Below, piece by piece: positions 28,513 to 36,905 of a DNA stretch of 64,000 bases. A program made the position numbers and the translations under genes. Within the stretch, counting starts at the first letter, position 1; every line of letters begins with the position of its first letter. The DNA lies in contig NZ_CP107942.1 in assembly GCF_036053395.1 (NCBI RefSeq), forward strand, positions 4,988,501 to 5,052,500, read 5' to 3'. Source of the DNA: Actinoplanes sp. NBC_00393. GTDB taxonomy: Bacteria > Actinomycetota > Actinomycetes > Mycobacteriales > Micromonosporaceae. The notes beneath the pieces were generated by a model. That model was not told the origin of the DNA. It did no database searches and was given only the letters and a program-made list of their open reading frames with translations.

Positions 28513-29742
28513 TCAGTTGGCCGCGACGGCGGGAACGGGGGTGACGGCGGCCGGGTCGGGCGAACCGTCCCAGTCGTCGTTGACGTTCTCGTGGTCGACC
28601 TTGCCGGTGCGGGAGCGCAGGTACATCGCGCCGGACGCGAGGACCAGCAGGGCGAAGACGACCAGGGCGCCGGCCATGCCGCCGACCGTGTCACCGATCC
28701 ACCAGGTGACCGCGCCGATCAGGCCGGCCGCGGGCAGGGTGATCATCCAGGCGGTGACCATCCGGCCGGCGACCGCCCAGCGGACCTTGGCGCCGGGCCG
28801 GCCGAGGCCGGAACCGATCACCGAGCCGGTGGCGACGTGGGTCGTGGAGAGCGCGAAGCCGAGGTGGCTGGAGGCCAGGATGACCGCGGCGGCGCCGGAC
28901 TGCGCGGCGGTGCCCTGCGGCGGGTTGATGTCGGTGATGCCCTTGCCCAGGGTGCGGATGATCCGCCAGCCGCCCAGGTAGGTGCCGGCCGCGATGGCCA
29001 CGGCGGCGGAGACCTTCACCCAGAGCGGGATGTTCTCCAGGTCGCTCCAGTGGCCGCTGGCGATCAGGGCGAGCGTGATCACACCCATGGTCTTCTGCGC
29101 GTCGTTGGTGCCGTGCGCGAGCGAGACCAGCGAGGCGCTGCCGATCTGGCCCCAGCGGAAGCCCTTGTCGGTGAAGCGGGCCGCGATCCCGGCGGTGATC
29201 TTGAAGATCACCCAGGTGCCGATCGCGGCGACCAGCGCGGCGATGACCGGGGAGAGCACCGCGGGCAGCAGCACCTTGCCGACGACGCCGTCGAGCTTCG
29301 AGCCGTCGCCGTTCCAGTTCACCCCGGCCCAGCCGAGGCCGGCCACGGTGGCACCGACGAGGCCGCCGAAGAGGGCGTGCGACGAGCTGGACGGGAGGCC
29401 GAAGAGCCAGGTGAGCAGATTCCAGATGATCCCGCCGACGAGGCCGGCCAGGATGATCAGCATCAGGCCGTTGCCGCCGTCGGCCAGCAACTCGGCCTTG
29501 GGTGCGCCGGTCTTGTCCTGGATCTTGACGACGGCGTTGGTGACGGTGAGCGCGACTTCGACCGAGAGGAACGCGCCGACCAGGTTCAGGATGCCCGAGA
29601 GGGCGACGGCGGTCTTGGGCCGTAGCGCCTTGGTCGCGATGGAGGTGGCCATCGCGTTCGCGGTGTCATGGAACCCGTTGGTGAAATCGAAGGCCAGGGC
29701 CGTGAGGACCACCAGCGCCAAGATCACGGATGTTTCTGTCAC
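28513..29742 (-). CDS. pit: Low-affinity inorganic phosphate transporter (PiT family)
   Basis: 409 residues, about ten transmembrane helices. The duplicated PiT signature is present at both ends: FDFTNGFHDTANAMATSIATKAL near residue 20 and SLAHGTNDAQKTMGV near 200. The protein imports phosphate (as metal-phosphate) with protons or cations. First gene of a two-gene unit. A possible PHO box lies about 70-100 bp upstream of the start. Confidence 0.94.
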   Translation of the reverse strand: MTETSVILALVVLTALAFDFTNGFHDTANAMATSIATKALRPKTAVALSGILNLVGAFLSVEVALTVTNAVVKIQDKTGAPKAELLADGGNGLMLIILAGLVGGIIWNLLTWLFGLPSSSSHALFGGLVGATVAGLGWAGVNWNGDGSKLDGVVGKVLLPAVLSPVIAALVAAIGTWVIFKITAGIAARFTDKGFRWGQIGSASLVSLAHGTNDAQKTMGVITLALIASGHWSDLENIPLWVKVSAAVAIAAGTYLGGWRIIRTLGKGITDINPPQGTAAQSGAAAVILASSHLGFALSTTHVATGSVIGSGLGRPGAKVRWAVAGRMVTAWMITLPAAGLIGAVTWWIGDTVGGMAGALVVFALLVLASGAMYLRSRTGKVDHENVNDDWDGSPDPAAVTPVPAVAAN

Positions 29743-29812
29743 GCCGTGATCGTGACCGAGTTACCGGCCCGCATCCATAGGCAGAACGTCACATGTACAA
29801 GATTCGGCCCCC

Positions 29813-29840
29813 GTTAACCTGCCGTTTCCCAAAGTTCACC
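29813..29840 (+). promoter_or_regulatory. Possible PHO box upstream of pit
   Basis: GTTAACC (29813), GTTTCCC (29824) and GTTCACC (29834) are spaced 11 and 10 bp, close to the 11-bp direct repeats bound by actinobacterial PhoP. The third overlaps an inverted pair gttcac-N6-gtgaac. Orientation is opposite to pit, which PhoP sites allow. Match is imperfect. Confidence 0.4.
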
Positions 29841-29973
29841 GCGTCGTGAACAGCTCACTACGGAGAGCGCTCGTCAACTCCGTACGGGTGAACAGTCTTT
29901 TAGATCCGTTCGGTGGACCTGTCCGCCACCCGGCTGCGCGGTGCGGCCGAGGTGACGGACAGGCCCCGGCAGC

Positions 29974-32034
29974 TCACTCCTCCGGAGTAAGAACCACCTG
30001 GTCGGTGCCGGTCTGCGGCGGCGTGCCGGTGTCGGTGTACGACGCGACGAAGACCGCCGTGAGGTTGTCCGCCCCGGCGTGCCCGCCATCGACGAACGTG
30101 GTGATCGAACCGGTGCAGCCCTGCGACGTGGAGAGCGGGTGCCCGTGCTCGTCGTGGCCGAGGATGTAGGTGACCGTCACCGCGGCGCAGTTCACCGGGG
30201 CGTCGTCGGTGACCTGCACCTCGTACGTCACGGTGTCGCCGAACTCGAACGGCTGGTCCTCGACCGGGGTCACGAAGGTGACCACCGGTGCCAGGGTGCC
30301 GACCGGCAGGATCACCTCGGCCGACGCGGACCGGCCGGTGCTGTCGGTGACCTTGAGCGTGGGCCGGTAGGTGCCGTTCGCGGTGAACGTGTGCGTCGGG
30401 TTCGGCTCCCGGGAGTCGACCCGGCCGTCGGCGTCGAAGTCCCACGCGTACCGGATCGGGTCGCCGTCCGGGTCCACCGTGCCGGCGCTGGAGAACGTCA
30501 CGGTGAGCGGCGCCTGGCCGGACGTCGGCGTCGCCGACGCCTTGACGATCGGCGTACGGTTCCCGCGCACGAAGTCGAACCGGGACAGTTGCGCGTCCGG
30601 GTTCTCCGCGAAGTAGCCGTCGCCGTACTCCAGGACGTAGAGCGCGCCGTCCGGCCCGAACTCCAGGTCCATCGGGTTGTCGAAGACCAGCTCCGGCAGC
30701 ACCGAGTCGATCTGCGTGACCTGGTTGCGCCGGTCCAGGTGGAACGCCTTGACGAAGTCACGGGTCCACTCGGCGAACAGCGGCAGCCCGTCGAACGTCT
30801 CCGGCCACTTGAACGGCGACCGCGAACGACGGTCGTAGTCGTAGGCCGGCCCGCCCATCGGCCCGATCCCGCCGGTGCCGAAGGCCGGGTGGGCCGCGTA
30901 GGTGTAGATCACCTCGGCGCGCTCGACCGGCGGCAGGTTGCGCAGACCGGTGTTGCGGGGTGACTCGTTGACCGGCGCTGCGCAGTTGAACGGCGCGCCC
31001 GACACCCCGGTGGCGAAGTCGTAGTCCACATAGGGCATGTCCGGCGTCACGCAGTACGGCCAGCCGTAGTTCGCCGGCTTGTCGATCGCCATCCAGCGCC
31101 CGTGCCCGGCGGGCCCGCGTGCCGGGTTGGGGTTCTGCGCGTCCGGCGAGTAGTCGGCCAGGTAGACCACGTCGGTGTCCGGATCGACGGTGAACCGGAA
31201 CGGGTTGCGCAGACCCATCGCGTAGATCTCCGGGCGGGTCTTCGGGGTGCCCGGGCGGAACAGGTTGCCGCGCGGAATCGTGTATCCGCCGTTCTTGCCG
31301 ACCCGGATCCGCAACAGCTTGCCGCGCAGGTCGTTGGTGTTGGCAGAGGTGCGCTGCGCGTCGAAGACCGGGTTGCGTTCCGGCCGCTCGTCGATCGGCG
31401 CGAACCCGTCGGAGAAGAACGGGTTGCTGTCGTCACCGGTGGACAGGAACAGGTTCCCGTGCGAGTCGAAGTCGATCTTTCCGCCCACGTGGCAGCACTG
31501 ACCCCGGTCGGTGCCGACTTCGAGGATCTTCTGCTCGGTGTTCAGCCGGAGCGTGTTGCCCACCAGCTTGAACCGGGACAGCCGCAGCACACCCCGGAAC
31601 CGGGCCCAGTCCGCCTCGGTGCCCTCGTTCGGCGCGTTGCCCTCGTTGACCGTCGGGGTGGCCGGGTCGTCGGTCGGCGTGTTCAGCGGCGGCGAGTAGT
31701 AGATGTAGACCCACTTGTTGTGCTTGAAGTCCGGGTCGATCGCGATGCCCTGCACACCCTCCTCGTCGTGTTGGTAGACGGGGATGGTCGCGGCCAGGAC
31801 GTTGCGGCCGGTGGACGGCTCGTGGATGCGTACCTGCCCGGTGCGGGCGGTGTGCAGCACCCGCCGGTCGGGCAGCACGGCGAGCGCCATCGGCTCGCCG
31901 GGGAAGTCGTTGAGGGTGACCTTCTGGAAGTCGGAGGAGGGCGGCAGATCGTGACCCGGGTGGGCCACGGCTGCGGTCGGCACGGCCAGCACGGCCACGC
32001 CGACGACACTGATCAGCTTTTTGAAGGTCAGCAT
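29974..32034 (-). CDS. Exported sorbosone/glucose dehydrogenase-type beta-propeller protein with PKD domain
   Basis: 686 residues. Signal peptide (KKLISVVGVAVLAVPTAAVA), then a GSDH-type beta-propeller (about 30-500) with GEPMALAVLPDRRVLHTARTG, GRGQCCHVGGKIDFD-like motif, YAMGLRNPFRFTVDP and FGPDGALYVLEYGDGY. It is followed by a PKD domain (about 510-600: VTFSSAGTVDPDGDPIRYAWDFDADG) and a further beta domain. Relatives are PQQ- or calcium-linked sugar dehydrogenases or lactonase-like propellers; the cofactor residues cannot be confirmed by eye. Overlaps the upstream TIM-barrel gene, so the two likely act on the same extracellular sugar. Confidence 0.88.
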   Translation of the reverse strand: MLTFKKLISVVGVAVLAVPTAAVAHPGHDLPPSSDFQKVTLNDFPGEPMALAVLPDRRVLHTARTGQVRIHEPSTGRNVLAATIPVYQHDEEGVQGIAIDPDFKHNKWVYIYYSPPLNTPTDDPATPTVNEGNAPNEGTEADWARFRGVLRLSRFKLVGNTLRLNTEQKILEVGTDRGQCCHVGGKIDFDSHGNLFLSTGDDSNPFFSDGFAPIDERPERNPVFDAQRTSANTNDLRGKLLRIRVGKNGGYTIPRGNLFRPGTPKTRPEIYAMGLRNPFRFTVDPDTDVVYLADYSPDAQNPNPARGPAGHGRWMAIDKPANYGWPYCVTPDMPYVDYDFATGVSGAPFNCAAPVNESPRNTGLRNLPPVERAEVIYTYAAHPAFGTGGIGPMGGPAYDYDRRSRSPFKWPETFDGLPLFAEWTRDFVKAFHLDRRNQVTQIDSVLPELVFDNPMDLEFGPDGALYVLEYGDGYFAENPDAQLSRFDFVRGNRTPIVKASATPTSGQAPLTVTFSSAGTVDPDGDPIRYAWDFDADGRVDSREPNPTHTFTANGTYRPTLKVTDSTGRSASAEVILPVGTLAPVVTFVTPVEDQPFEFGDTVTYEVQVTDDAPVNCAAVTVTYILGHDEHGHPLSTSQGCTGSITTFVDGGHAGADNLTAVFVASYTDTGTPPQTGTDQVVLTPEE

Positions 32035-32942
32035 CAGAACCGCAGCCCGGCCAGGAAGTCGTAGCCGACCTTCGCGGTCACGAGGGCGTCGGCGGGGGTG
32101 CGCGGCGGGCTGCCCGCGTCGTCACGCTCCACGATGTACTCGACGAGGCCCGCCTCCCGCGAGCGCTCGAAGATCCGGCCGAAATCGATCAGGCCGGCGC
32201 CGGGGTCGGCGAAGCTGCCGTTCTCGTTGAGGTCCTTGACGTGCACCTGCTTGATCCGGCCGCGGTGCTTCTTGATCAGGTCGACCGGGTCGCTGGCGCC
32301 GCGGAACGCCCAGAACAGGTCCACCTCGAGGTGCACGAGCCGCGGGTCGGTGTCGCCGGTCAGGATGTCGAAACCGGTCACGTTCGTGCCGGACTGACGG
32401 AAGAACTCGTTCTGGTGGTTGTGGTATCCGAAGCTCAGGCCGGCCCGGCGGGCCAGCTCGCCGGCGCGGTTCAGGTCGCGGGCGAAGGCGCGGTAGACGG
32501 CCGCGTCGCGGATCGGCCCGTTCGGGCCGGCCCCGAAATACGGATGCACGATGTACTTGTTGCCGACGATCGCGGCGTCGTCCAGGGTCCGCTTCCAGGC
32601 GTCGGCGTCGAACGGCTGTGGGATGCCGGCGTGGCCGGACGTGGCCCGCAGGCCCGCGGCGTCGAGCGCGGCGCGGAACTGGGCCGCGGTGCGGCCGACG
32701 AACCCGGCGTGCTCGACCCGGGTGTAACCGATCTCGGCGAGTTCGGCGAGGCTCGCCTCGAGGTCGATGGCGAGCTGGTTGCGCAGGGTGTAGAGCTGGA
32801 CGCTGATCTTGTCACGCGGCACGCGGTGGATGGAGCCTCCCCCGCCCGCGGTCGCTGCTGCGGCCGGCCCGGCCAGCGCGCCGGCGGCTCCGGCCGCCGC
32901 GGCTGCGCCGAGGAGTCCCCGGCGACTGAGTGACTGCGACAT
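32034..32942 (-). CDS. Exported sugar phosphate isomerase/epimerase-like TIM-barrel protein
   Basis: 302 residues. A Tat-type leader SLSRRGLLGAAAAAGAAGA is followed by an AP-endonuclease-2/xylose-isomerase-like barrel: YTLRNQLAIDLEASLAELAEIGYTRVEHAG, LSFGYHNHQNEF, LVHLEVDLFWAFRG, IKQVHVKDLN and VEYIVERDDAG. The acidic and His residues at strand ends (E, H, D, H, E) fit the metal site. It precedes and overlaps the propeller gene (ATGA at 32031-32034), consistent with a two-gene carbohydrate operon outside the membrane. Confidence 0.87.
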   Translation of the reverse strand: MSQSLSRRGLLGAAAAAGAAGALAGPAAAATAGGGGSIHRVPRDKISVQLYTLRNQLAIDLEASLAELAEIGYTRVEHAGFVGRTAAQFRAALDAAGLRATSGHAGIPQPFDADAWKRTLDDAAIVGNKYIVHPYFGAGPNGPIRDAAVYRAFARDLNRAGELARRAGLSFGYHNHQNEFFRQSGTNVTGFDILTGDTDPRLVHLEVDLFWAFRGASDPVDLIKKHRGRIKQVHVKDLNENGSFADPGAGLIDFGRIFERSREAGLVEYIVERDDAGSPPRTPADALVTAKVGYDFLAGLRF

Positions 32943-33178
32943 TGCGGTCCCCCCTCACATAGACACATCTACATGAGTGAGGACGTTACCGAGCTGTTTC
33001 ATCCACAGAGAAGTCAAGTTTCTTCAGATCCAGCGAAAGTTCGCGACCCACAGACAAAACCGTCGGGGTACGACCATGGCCGCACCCGCCGAATCGTGAC
33101 AGTTCCGCCGGTTCCGCGCGATCCGGCCACCCGGTCCCGGCCCCAGCGCGGCCGCCGGGAAAGGGCAGCGGGGCACGC

Positions 33179-34474
33179 TCACCCCACGCGTGCCTCGGCA
33201 TCAGCGGTGGTGATCGCGTCGGTGAGGACGGCGAGGCCCTCGCGTGCCTCCTCCTCGGTCAGGGTCAGCGGCGGGCCGAGGCGGAGCACGTTGCCGTACA
33301 GGCCGCCCTTGCCGACCAGCAGACCGCCTTCCCGGCACAGGTCGAACACCCGCACCGTGCTGGCCGGATCCGGCTCGGTGGTGCCGGGGCGGACGAACTC
33401 CAGTCCGATCATGAGCCCGCGTCCGCGTACCTCGGCGAGGATCGGCGCCGACAGCGCGCGCAGGCCGCCCAGCAGGATCTCGCCGACGCGCCTCGCGTTG
33501 CCCTGCAGATCGTGATCGAGGACGTAGTCGAGGACCGCGTTGCCGGCCGCCGCGCTCACCGGGTTGCCGCCGAAGGTGGAGAAGCTGATCGCCGGCACCG
33601 CGTTCATCACCTCGGCCCGGCCCACCACGCCGCCGAGCGCGAAGCCGTTGCCGATGCCCTTGGCGAAGGTGATCAGATCGGGCGTCACGCCGTGCGCCTG
33701 GTAGCCCCAGAAGTGCTCGCCGGTGCGTCCCCAGCCGGTCTGCACCTCGTCGGCGATGAGCAGGATGCCGTGCTCGGCGAGGACCTTGCGGTACGCCCCG
33801 AGCAGCCCGTCCGGCCCGTGCACGAACCCGCCCACCCCCTGGATCGGCTCCGCGATCAGCGCTGCCACGTCCCCGGCGGTGACCGTCGCGAGCACCTCGC
33901 GCAGATCGTCGACCGCCGCGTCGATCAGGTCGCCGTCGGCGAGCCCGGCCATCCGCCCGCGCAACCGGTCGGCCGACGACAGCCAGTTGACCGTGAGCGG
34001 GGTGAGCGAACTCGACGACCAGCTGCGGTGCCCGGTGATCGCCATGGTGGCGAAGGTCCGCCCGTGGTAGCCGTTCTTGATCGCCAGGATCTGGTTGGAG
34101 CGGCGCACGTTGCAGGCGAACAGCAGCGCGGACTCGTTGGCCTCGCTGCCGGAGTTGGTGAAGAACACCCGCGCGTCCGGGATGCCGGAGACCCGGGCGA
34201 TCTTCTCGGCCAGCTCGACCTGCTGCCGGATCAGGTAGAGCGTCGAGGTGTGCGCGACCCCGGTGTCGACCTGCCGGCGGACCGCGTCGCTGACCTCGGC
34301 GATGTCGTACCCGATCATCGTGGTCAGCACGCCGCCGAAGAAGTCCAGATAGGTGCGGCCGCCGGCGTCGGTGACCCGGCGGCCACTGCCGGAGACGATC
34401 TCCAGGGCGTCGTCGCCGTAGTACACGGGCATCCAGCCGGGCATGACCGCCCGGTGCCGGTCGAGAAGACTCAT
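33179..34474 (-). CDS. Class-III aminotransferase (beta-alanine/GABA:2-oxo acid type)
   Basis: 431 residues, PLP fold type I. Motifs: FFTNSGSEANESALLFA (phosphate binding), NGYHGRTFATMAITG, ADEVQTGWGRTG with the cofactor Asp, and ITFAKGIGNG with the Schiff-base Lys. Next to beta-ureidopropionase and dihydropyrimidinase genes, the expected amino donor is beta-alanine (or beta-aminoisobutyrate), giving malonate semialdehyde. Alternative: GABA or another omega-amino acid. It lies 25 bp downstream of the MocR regulator and likely shares its transcript. Confidence 0.88.
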   Translation of the reverse strand: MSLLDRHRAVMPGWMPVYYGDDALEIVSGSGRRVTDAGGRTYLDFFGGVLTTMIGYDIAEVSDAVRRQVDTGVAHTSTLYLIRQQVELAEKIARVSGIPDARVFFTNSGSEANESALLFACNVRRSNQILAIKNGYHGRTFATMAITGHRSWSSSSLTPLTVNWLSSADRLRGRMAGLADGDLIDAAVDDLREVLATVTAGDVAALIAEPIQGVGGFVHGPDGLLGAYRKVLAEHGILLIADEVQTGWGRTGEHFWGYQAHGVTPDLITFAKGIGNGFALGGVVGRAEVMNAVPAISFSTFGGNPVSAAAGNAVLDYVLDHDLQGNARRVGEILLGGLRALSAPILAEVRGRGLMIGLEFVRPGTTEPDPASTVRVFDLCREGGLLVGKGGLYGNVLRLGPPLTLTEEEAREGLAVLTDAITTADAEARVG

Positions 34475-34499
34475 CGCAGTTCCTCCTGGAGATGAATGT

Positions 34500-35876
34500 T
34501 CAGCGCCAGCCGTGGGGGTGGCCCAGGCCGCGCCGGCCGCTGCCGCGGCTGGTGTGGAACGCCGCCGACGCGAGCACGCCGGCCAGTTCGTCGTAGCCGC
34601 CGGCGACCAGGCCGGCGGTCACCCGCAGATGGTCGTCGGGCAGCGGGGTCACGCAGAACGGCGCGCCTGGTGCGGCCGCCACCCCGTGCGCGGCCAGCGA
34701 GATCAGCGCGTTCTGCTGGTCGGGGACGGTCATCCAGAGGTTGATCCCGTCGGCAGCGACGGCCTCGACACCGCGCGCGTGCAGCGCGGCCAGCAGCGCC
34801 GCCCGGCGGGCCGCGTAGGCCGCCCGGGCCGCGGTCACCTGCGCGATCGCACCGGTGTCGGTGAGCAGGTCGAGCAGGACCCCCTGCAGCAGACGGCTCG
34901 ACCAGCCCGGCCCGAGCAGGCGCCGGTCGGCGACCGCGTCGATCACGTGCGCCGGTCCCCCGACGGCGGCCAGCCGCAGGTCGGGTCCGTGGCTCTTGGA
35001 GAAGCTGGCCACGTGCACGGTCCGGTCCGGCAGGTGCGCCCCGATGCTGACCGGCGGCGCCGACGCGATGTCACCGGCGTGATCGTCCTCGACGACCAGC
35101 AGACCGGGCGCCTCGAGGAGGATCTCGGCGAGCGCCTCGGCACGGGAGAGCCGCATGCTGACGCCGGTCGGGTTGTGCGCCCGGGGCTGCAGGAACAGCG
35201 CGACCGGCCGGTAGTCGCGCAGCATCTGCCGCAGCGCCGCCGGATCGATCCCGCCGTCGTCCATCGGCACCCCGATCACGGTCGCGCCGACCGCCTGCAA
35301 CAGGTCCAGCAGCGGCGCGAACGCCGGGTTCTCCACCAGCACGTGATCGCCGAACCGCAGGACCGCGCCGGCGATCCGGTCGAGGGCGTCCATCGCGCCG
35401 TCCACCACGGTCAGTCGCTCCGGCGGGTACGGCCACCGCTCCCGCAACACCTCCTCCAGCCCCGGCAGCACCGGCGCGTCGAGGTAGCTGCCCGCCCACC
35501 GGCCGTCGCCGATGCGGCGCAGCGAGTCGCTCAGGTCGGGCAGCAGCGCCGGATCCGGCACCCCGGTCGACAGGTCCCGGGGCAGCGACACGTGCACTCC
35601 GCTGAGCTGGCTGTACCGCAGCCGTTCGCGCGGCGGCAGCGGCCCGGCGACGAACGTGCCGGAGCGGCCGCGGGTCTGGATCGCCCCGGCGTGGATCAGG
35701 CTGCGCCAGGCCTCGCTCACCGTGGTGGGGCTGACCCCGAGCTCGCTCGCCACCGACCGCACGGTCGGCAGCCGGCCACCCGCCGGCAGCCGGCCGGCGG
35801 TGATCAGGCGGCTCACGGCCGCGGCGATGCCCCGGGCGCTGCGGTCCTGGACCGCCCCGGTGATCAGGGTGAGCAA
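34500..35876 (-). CDS. MocR-type GntR regulator with aminotransferase domain
   Basis: About 458 residues from TTG 35876, which follows ggagagg; an in-frame TTG at 35894 is the alternative. An N-terminal winged helix (SARGIAAAVSRLITAGRLPAGGRLPTVRSVASELGVSPTTVSEAWRSL) joins a fold-I aminotransferase-like domain (FLQPRAHNPTG, VVEDDHAG, VASFSKSHGPDLR with the PLP Lys). MocR proteins sense an amino compound through PLP. Divergence from the pyrimidine operon makes it the likely regulator, perhaps responding to beta-alanine. Confidence 0.85.
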   Translation of the reverse strand: MLTLITGAVQDRSARGIAAAVSRLITAGRLPAGGRLPTVRSVASELGVSPTTVSEAWRSLIHAGAIQTRGRSGTFVAGPLPPRERLRYSQLSGVHVSLPRDLSTGVPDPALLPDLSDSLRRIGDGRWAGSYLDAPVLPGLEEVLRERWPYPPERLTVVDGAMDALDRIAGAVLRFGDHVLVENPAFAPLLDLLQAVGATVIGVPMDDGGIDPAALRQMLRDYRPVALFLQPRAHNPTGVSMRLSRAEALAEILLEAPGLLVVEDDHAGDIASAPPVSIGAHLPDRTVHVASFSKSHGPDLRLAAVGGPAHVIDAVADRRLLGPGWSSRLLQGVLLDLLTDTGAIAQVTAARAAYAARRAALLAALHARGVEAVAADGINLWMTVPDQQNALISLAAHGVAAAPGAPFCVTPLPDDHLRVTAGLVAGGYDELAGVLASAAFHTSRGSGRRGLGHPHGWR

Positions 35877-36062
35877 ATTACCTCTCCGAAACAATCAGTT
35901 ACGTACCGGCAATTGTTCGCTTCAATGTGTGTCGTTAGTGTCCTACGGCATCCGGCGCTGACAAGCAACCCCTGGCGCAGGACCTATCACAGGGAGTAGA
36001 CACACGATCACAGGCGCTTTTCCTGGCGTACTGCGCGTGACGGATCAAGAGAGGGGCCGCAA
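35877..36062. promoter_or_regulatory. Divergent promoter region of the pyrimidine catabolism locus
   Basis: 186 bp between regulator and operon, clearly less GC-rich near 35880-35940. The half sites aacaat (35890-35895) and attgtt (35912-35917) form an inverted pair with a 16-bp spacer, a possible MocR site. The -10/-35 elements cannot be fixed by eye. Confidence 0.35.
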
Positions 36063-36905
36063 ATGACGACCGGAGTCGTCCGCGCCGCCCTCGTCCAGAC
36101 AACGTGGACGGGCGACAAGGAATCCATGATCAAGGCGCACGAGGACTACGCCCGTGACGCCGCCGCCCAGGGCGCGAAGGTGATCTGCTTCCAGGAGCTG
36201 TTCTACGGCCCGTACTTCTGCCAGGTGCAGGACGCGGCCTACTACGAATACGCGGAATCCATCCCCGGCCCGACCACCGAACGCTTCCAGGCTCTCGCGG
36301 CCGAGCTCGGCATGGTCATGGTCCTGCCGATGTACGAGCAGGAGCAGCCGGGCGTGCTCTACAACACCGCTGCCGTGGTCGACGCCGACGGCAGCTACCT
36401 CGGCAAGTACCGCAAGAACCACATCCCGCAGGTCAAGGGCTTCTGGGAGAAGTTCTACTTCCGGCCCGGCAACCTCGGCTACCCGGTGTTCGACACCGCG
36501 GTCGGCAAGGTCGGCGTCTACATCTGCTACGACCGGCACTTCCCCGAAGGCTGGCGGGCGCTCGGCCTGAACGGCGCGCAGATCGTCTTCAACCCGTCGG
36601 CGACCAGCCGCGGCCTGTCGGCGTACCTGTGGCAGCTGGAGCAGCCGGCCAGCGCCGTGGCGAACGAGTACTTCATCGGCGCGATCAACCGGGTCGGCGT
36701 GGAGCCGCTGGGCGACAACGACTTCTACGGGCAGACGTATTTCGTCGACCCGGAAGGCAAGTTCGTCGGCGACGTCGGCGACACGCACAACGCCGAGCTG
36801 ATCGTCCGTGACCTGGACCTGAGCCTGCTCGAGACGGTCCGCAACCGGTGGCAGTTCTACCGCGACCGCCGGCCGGACAGCTACGACGGGCTGGTGACGC
36901 CGTGA
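36063..36905 (+). CDS. Beta-ureidopropionase / N-carbamoyl amidohydrolase (nitrilase superfamily)
   Basis: 280 residues with the nitrilase triad: Glu in CFQELFYGPYF, Lys in YRKNHIPQ and Cys in ICYDRHFPEGWR. The pattern IPQVKGFWEKFYFRPGN is close to bacterial beta-ureidopropionases and N-carbamoylputrescine amidases. It hydrolyses N-carbamoyl-beta-alanine to beta-alanine, CO2 and ammonia in the cytoplasm, the step after dihydropyrimidinase. A gagagggg site precedes the ATG. First gene of the operon; its stop overlaps the next start (GTGA). Confidence 0.9.
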   Translation: MTTGVVRAALVQTTWTGDKESMIKAHEDYARDAAAQGAKVICFQELFYGPYFCQVQDAAYYEYAESIPGPTTERFQALAAELGMVMVLPMYEQEQPGVLYNTAAVVDADGSYLGKYRKNHIPQVKGFWEKFYFRPGNLGYPVFDTAVGKVGVYICYDRHFPEGWRALGLNGAQIVFNPSATSRGLSAYLWQLEQPASAVANEYFIGAINRVGVEPLGDNDFYGQTYFVDPEGKFVGDVGDTHNAELIVRDLDLSLLETVRNRWQFYRDRRPDSYDGLVTP

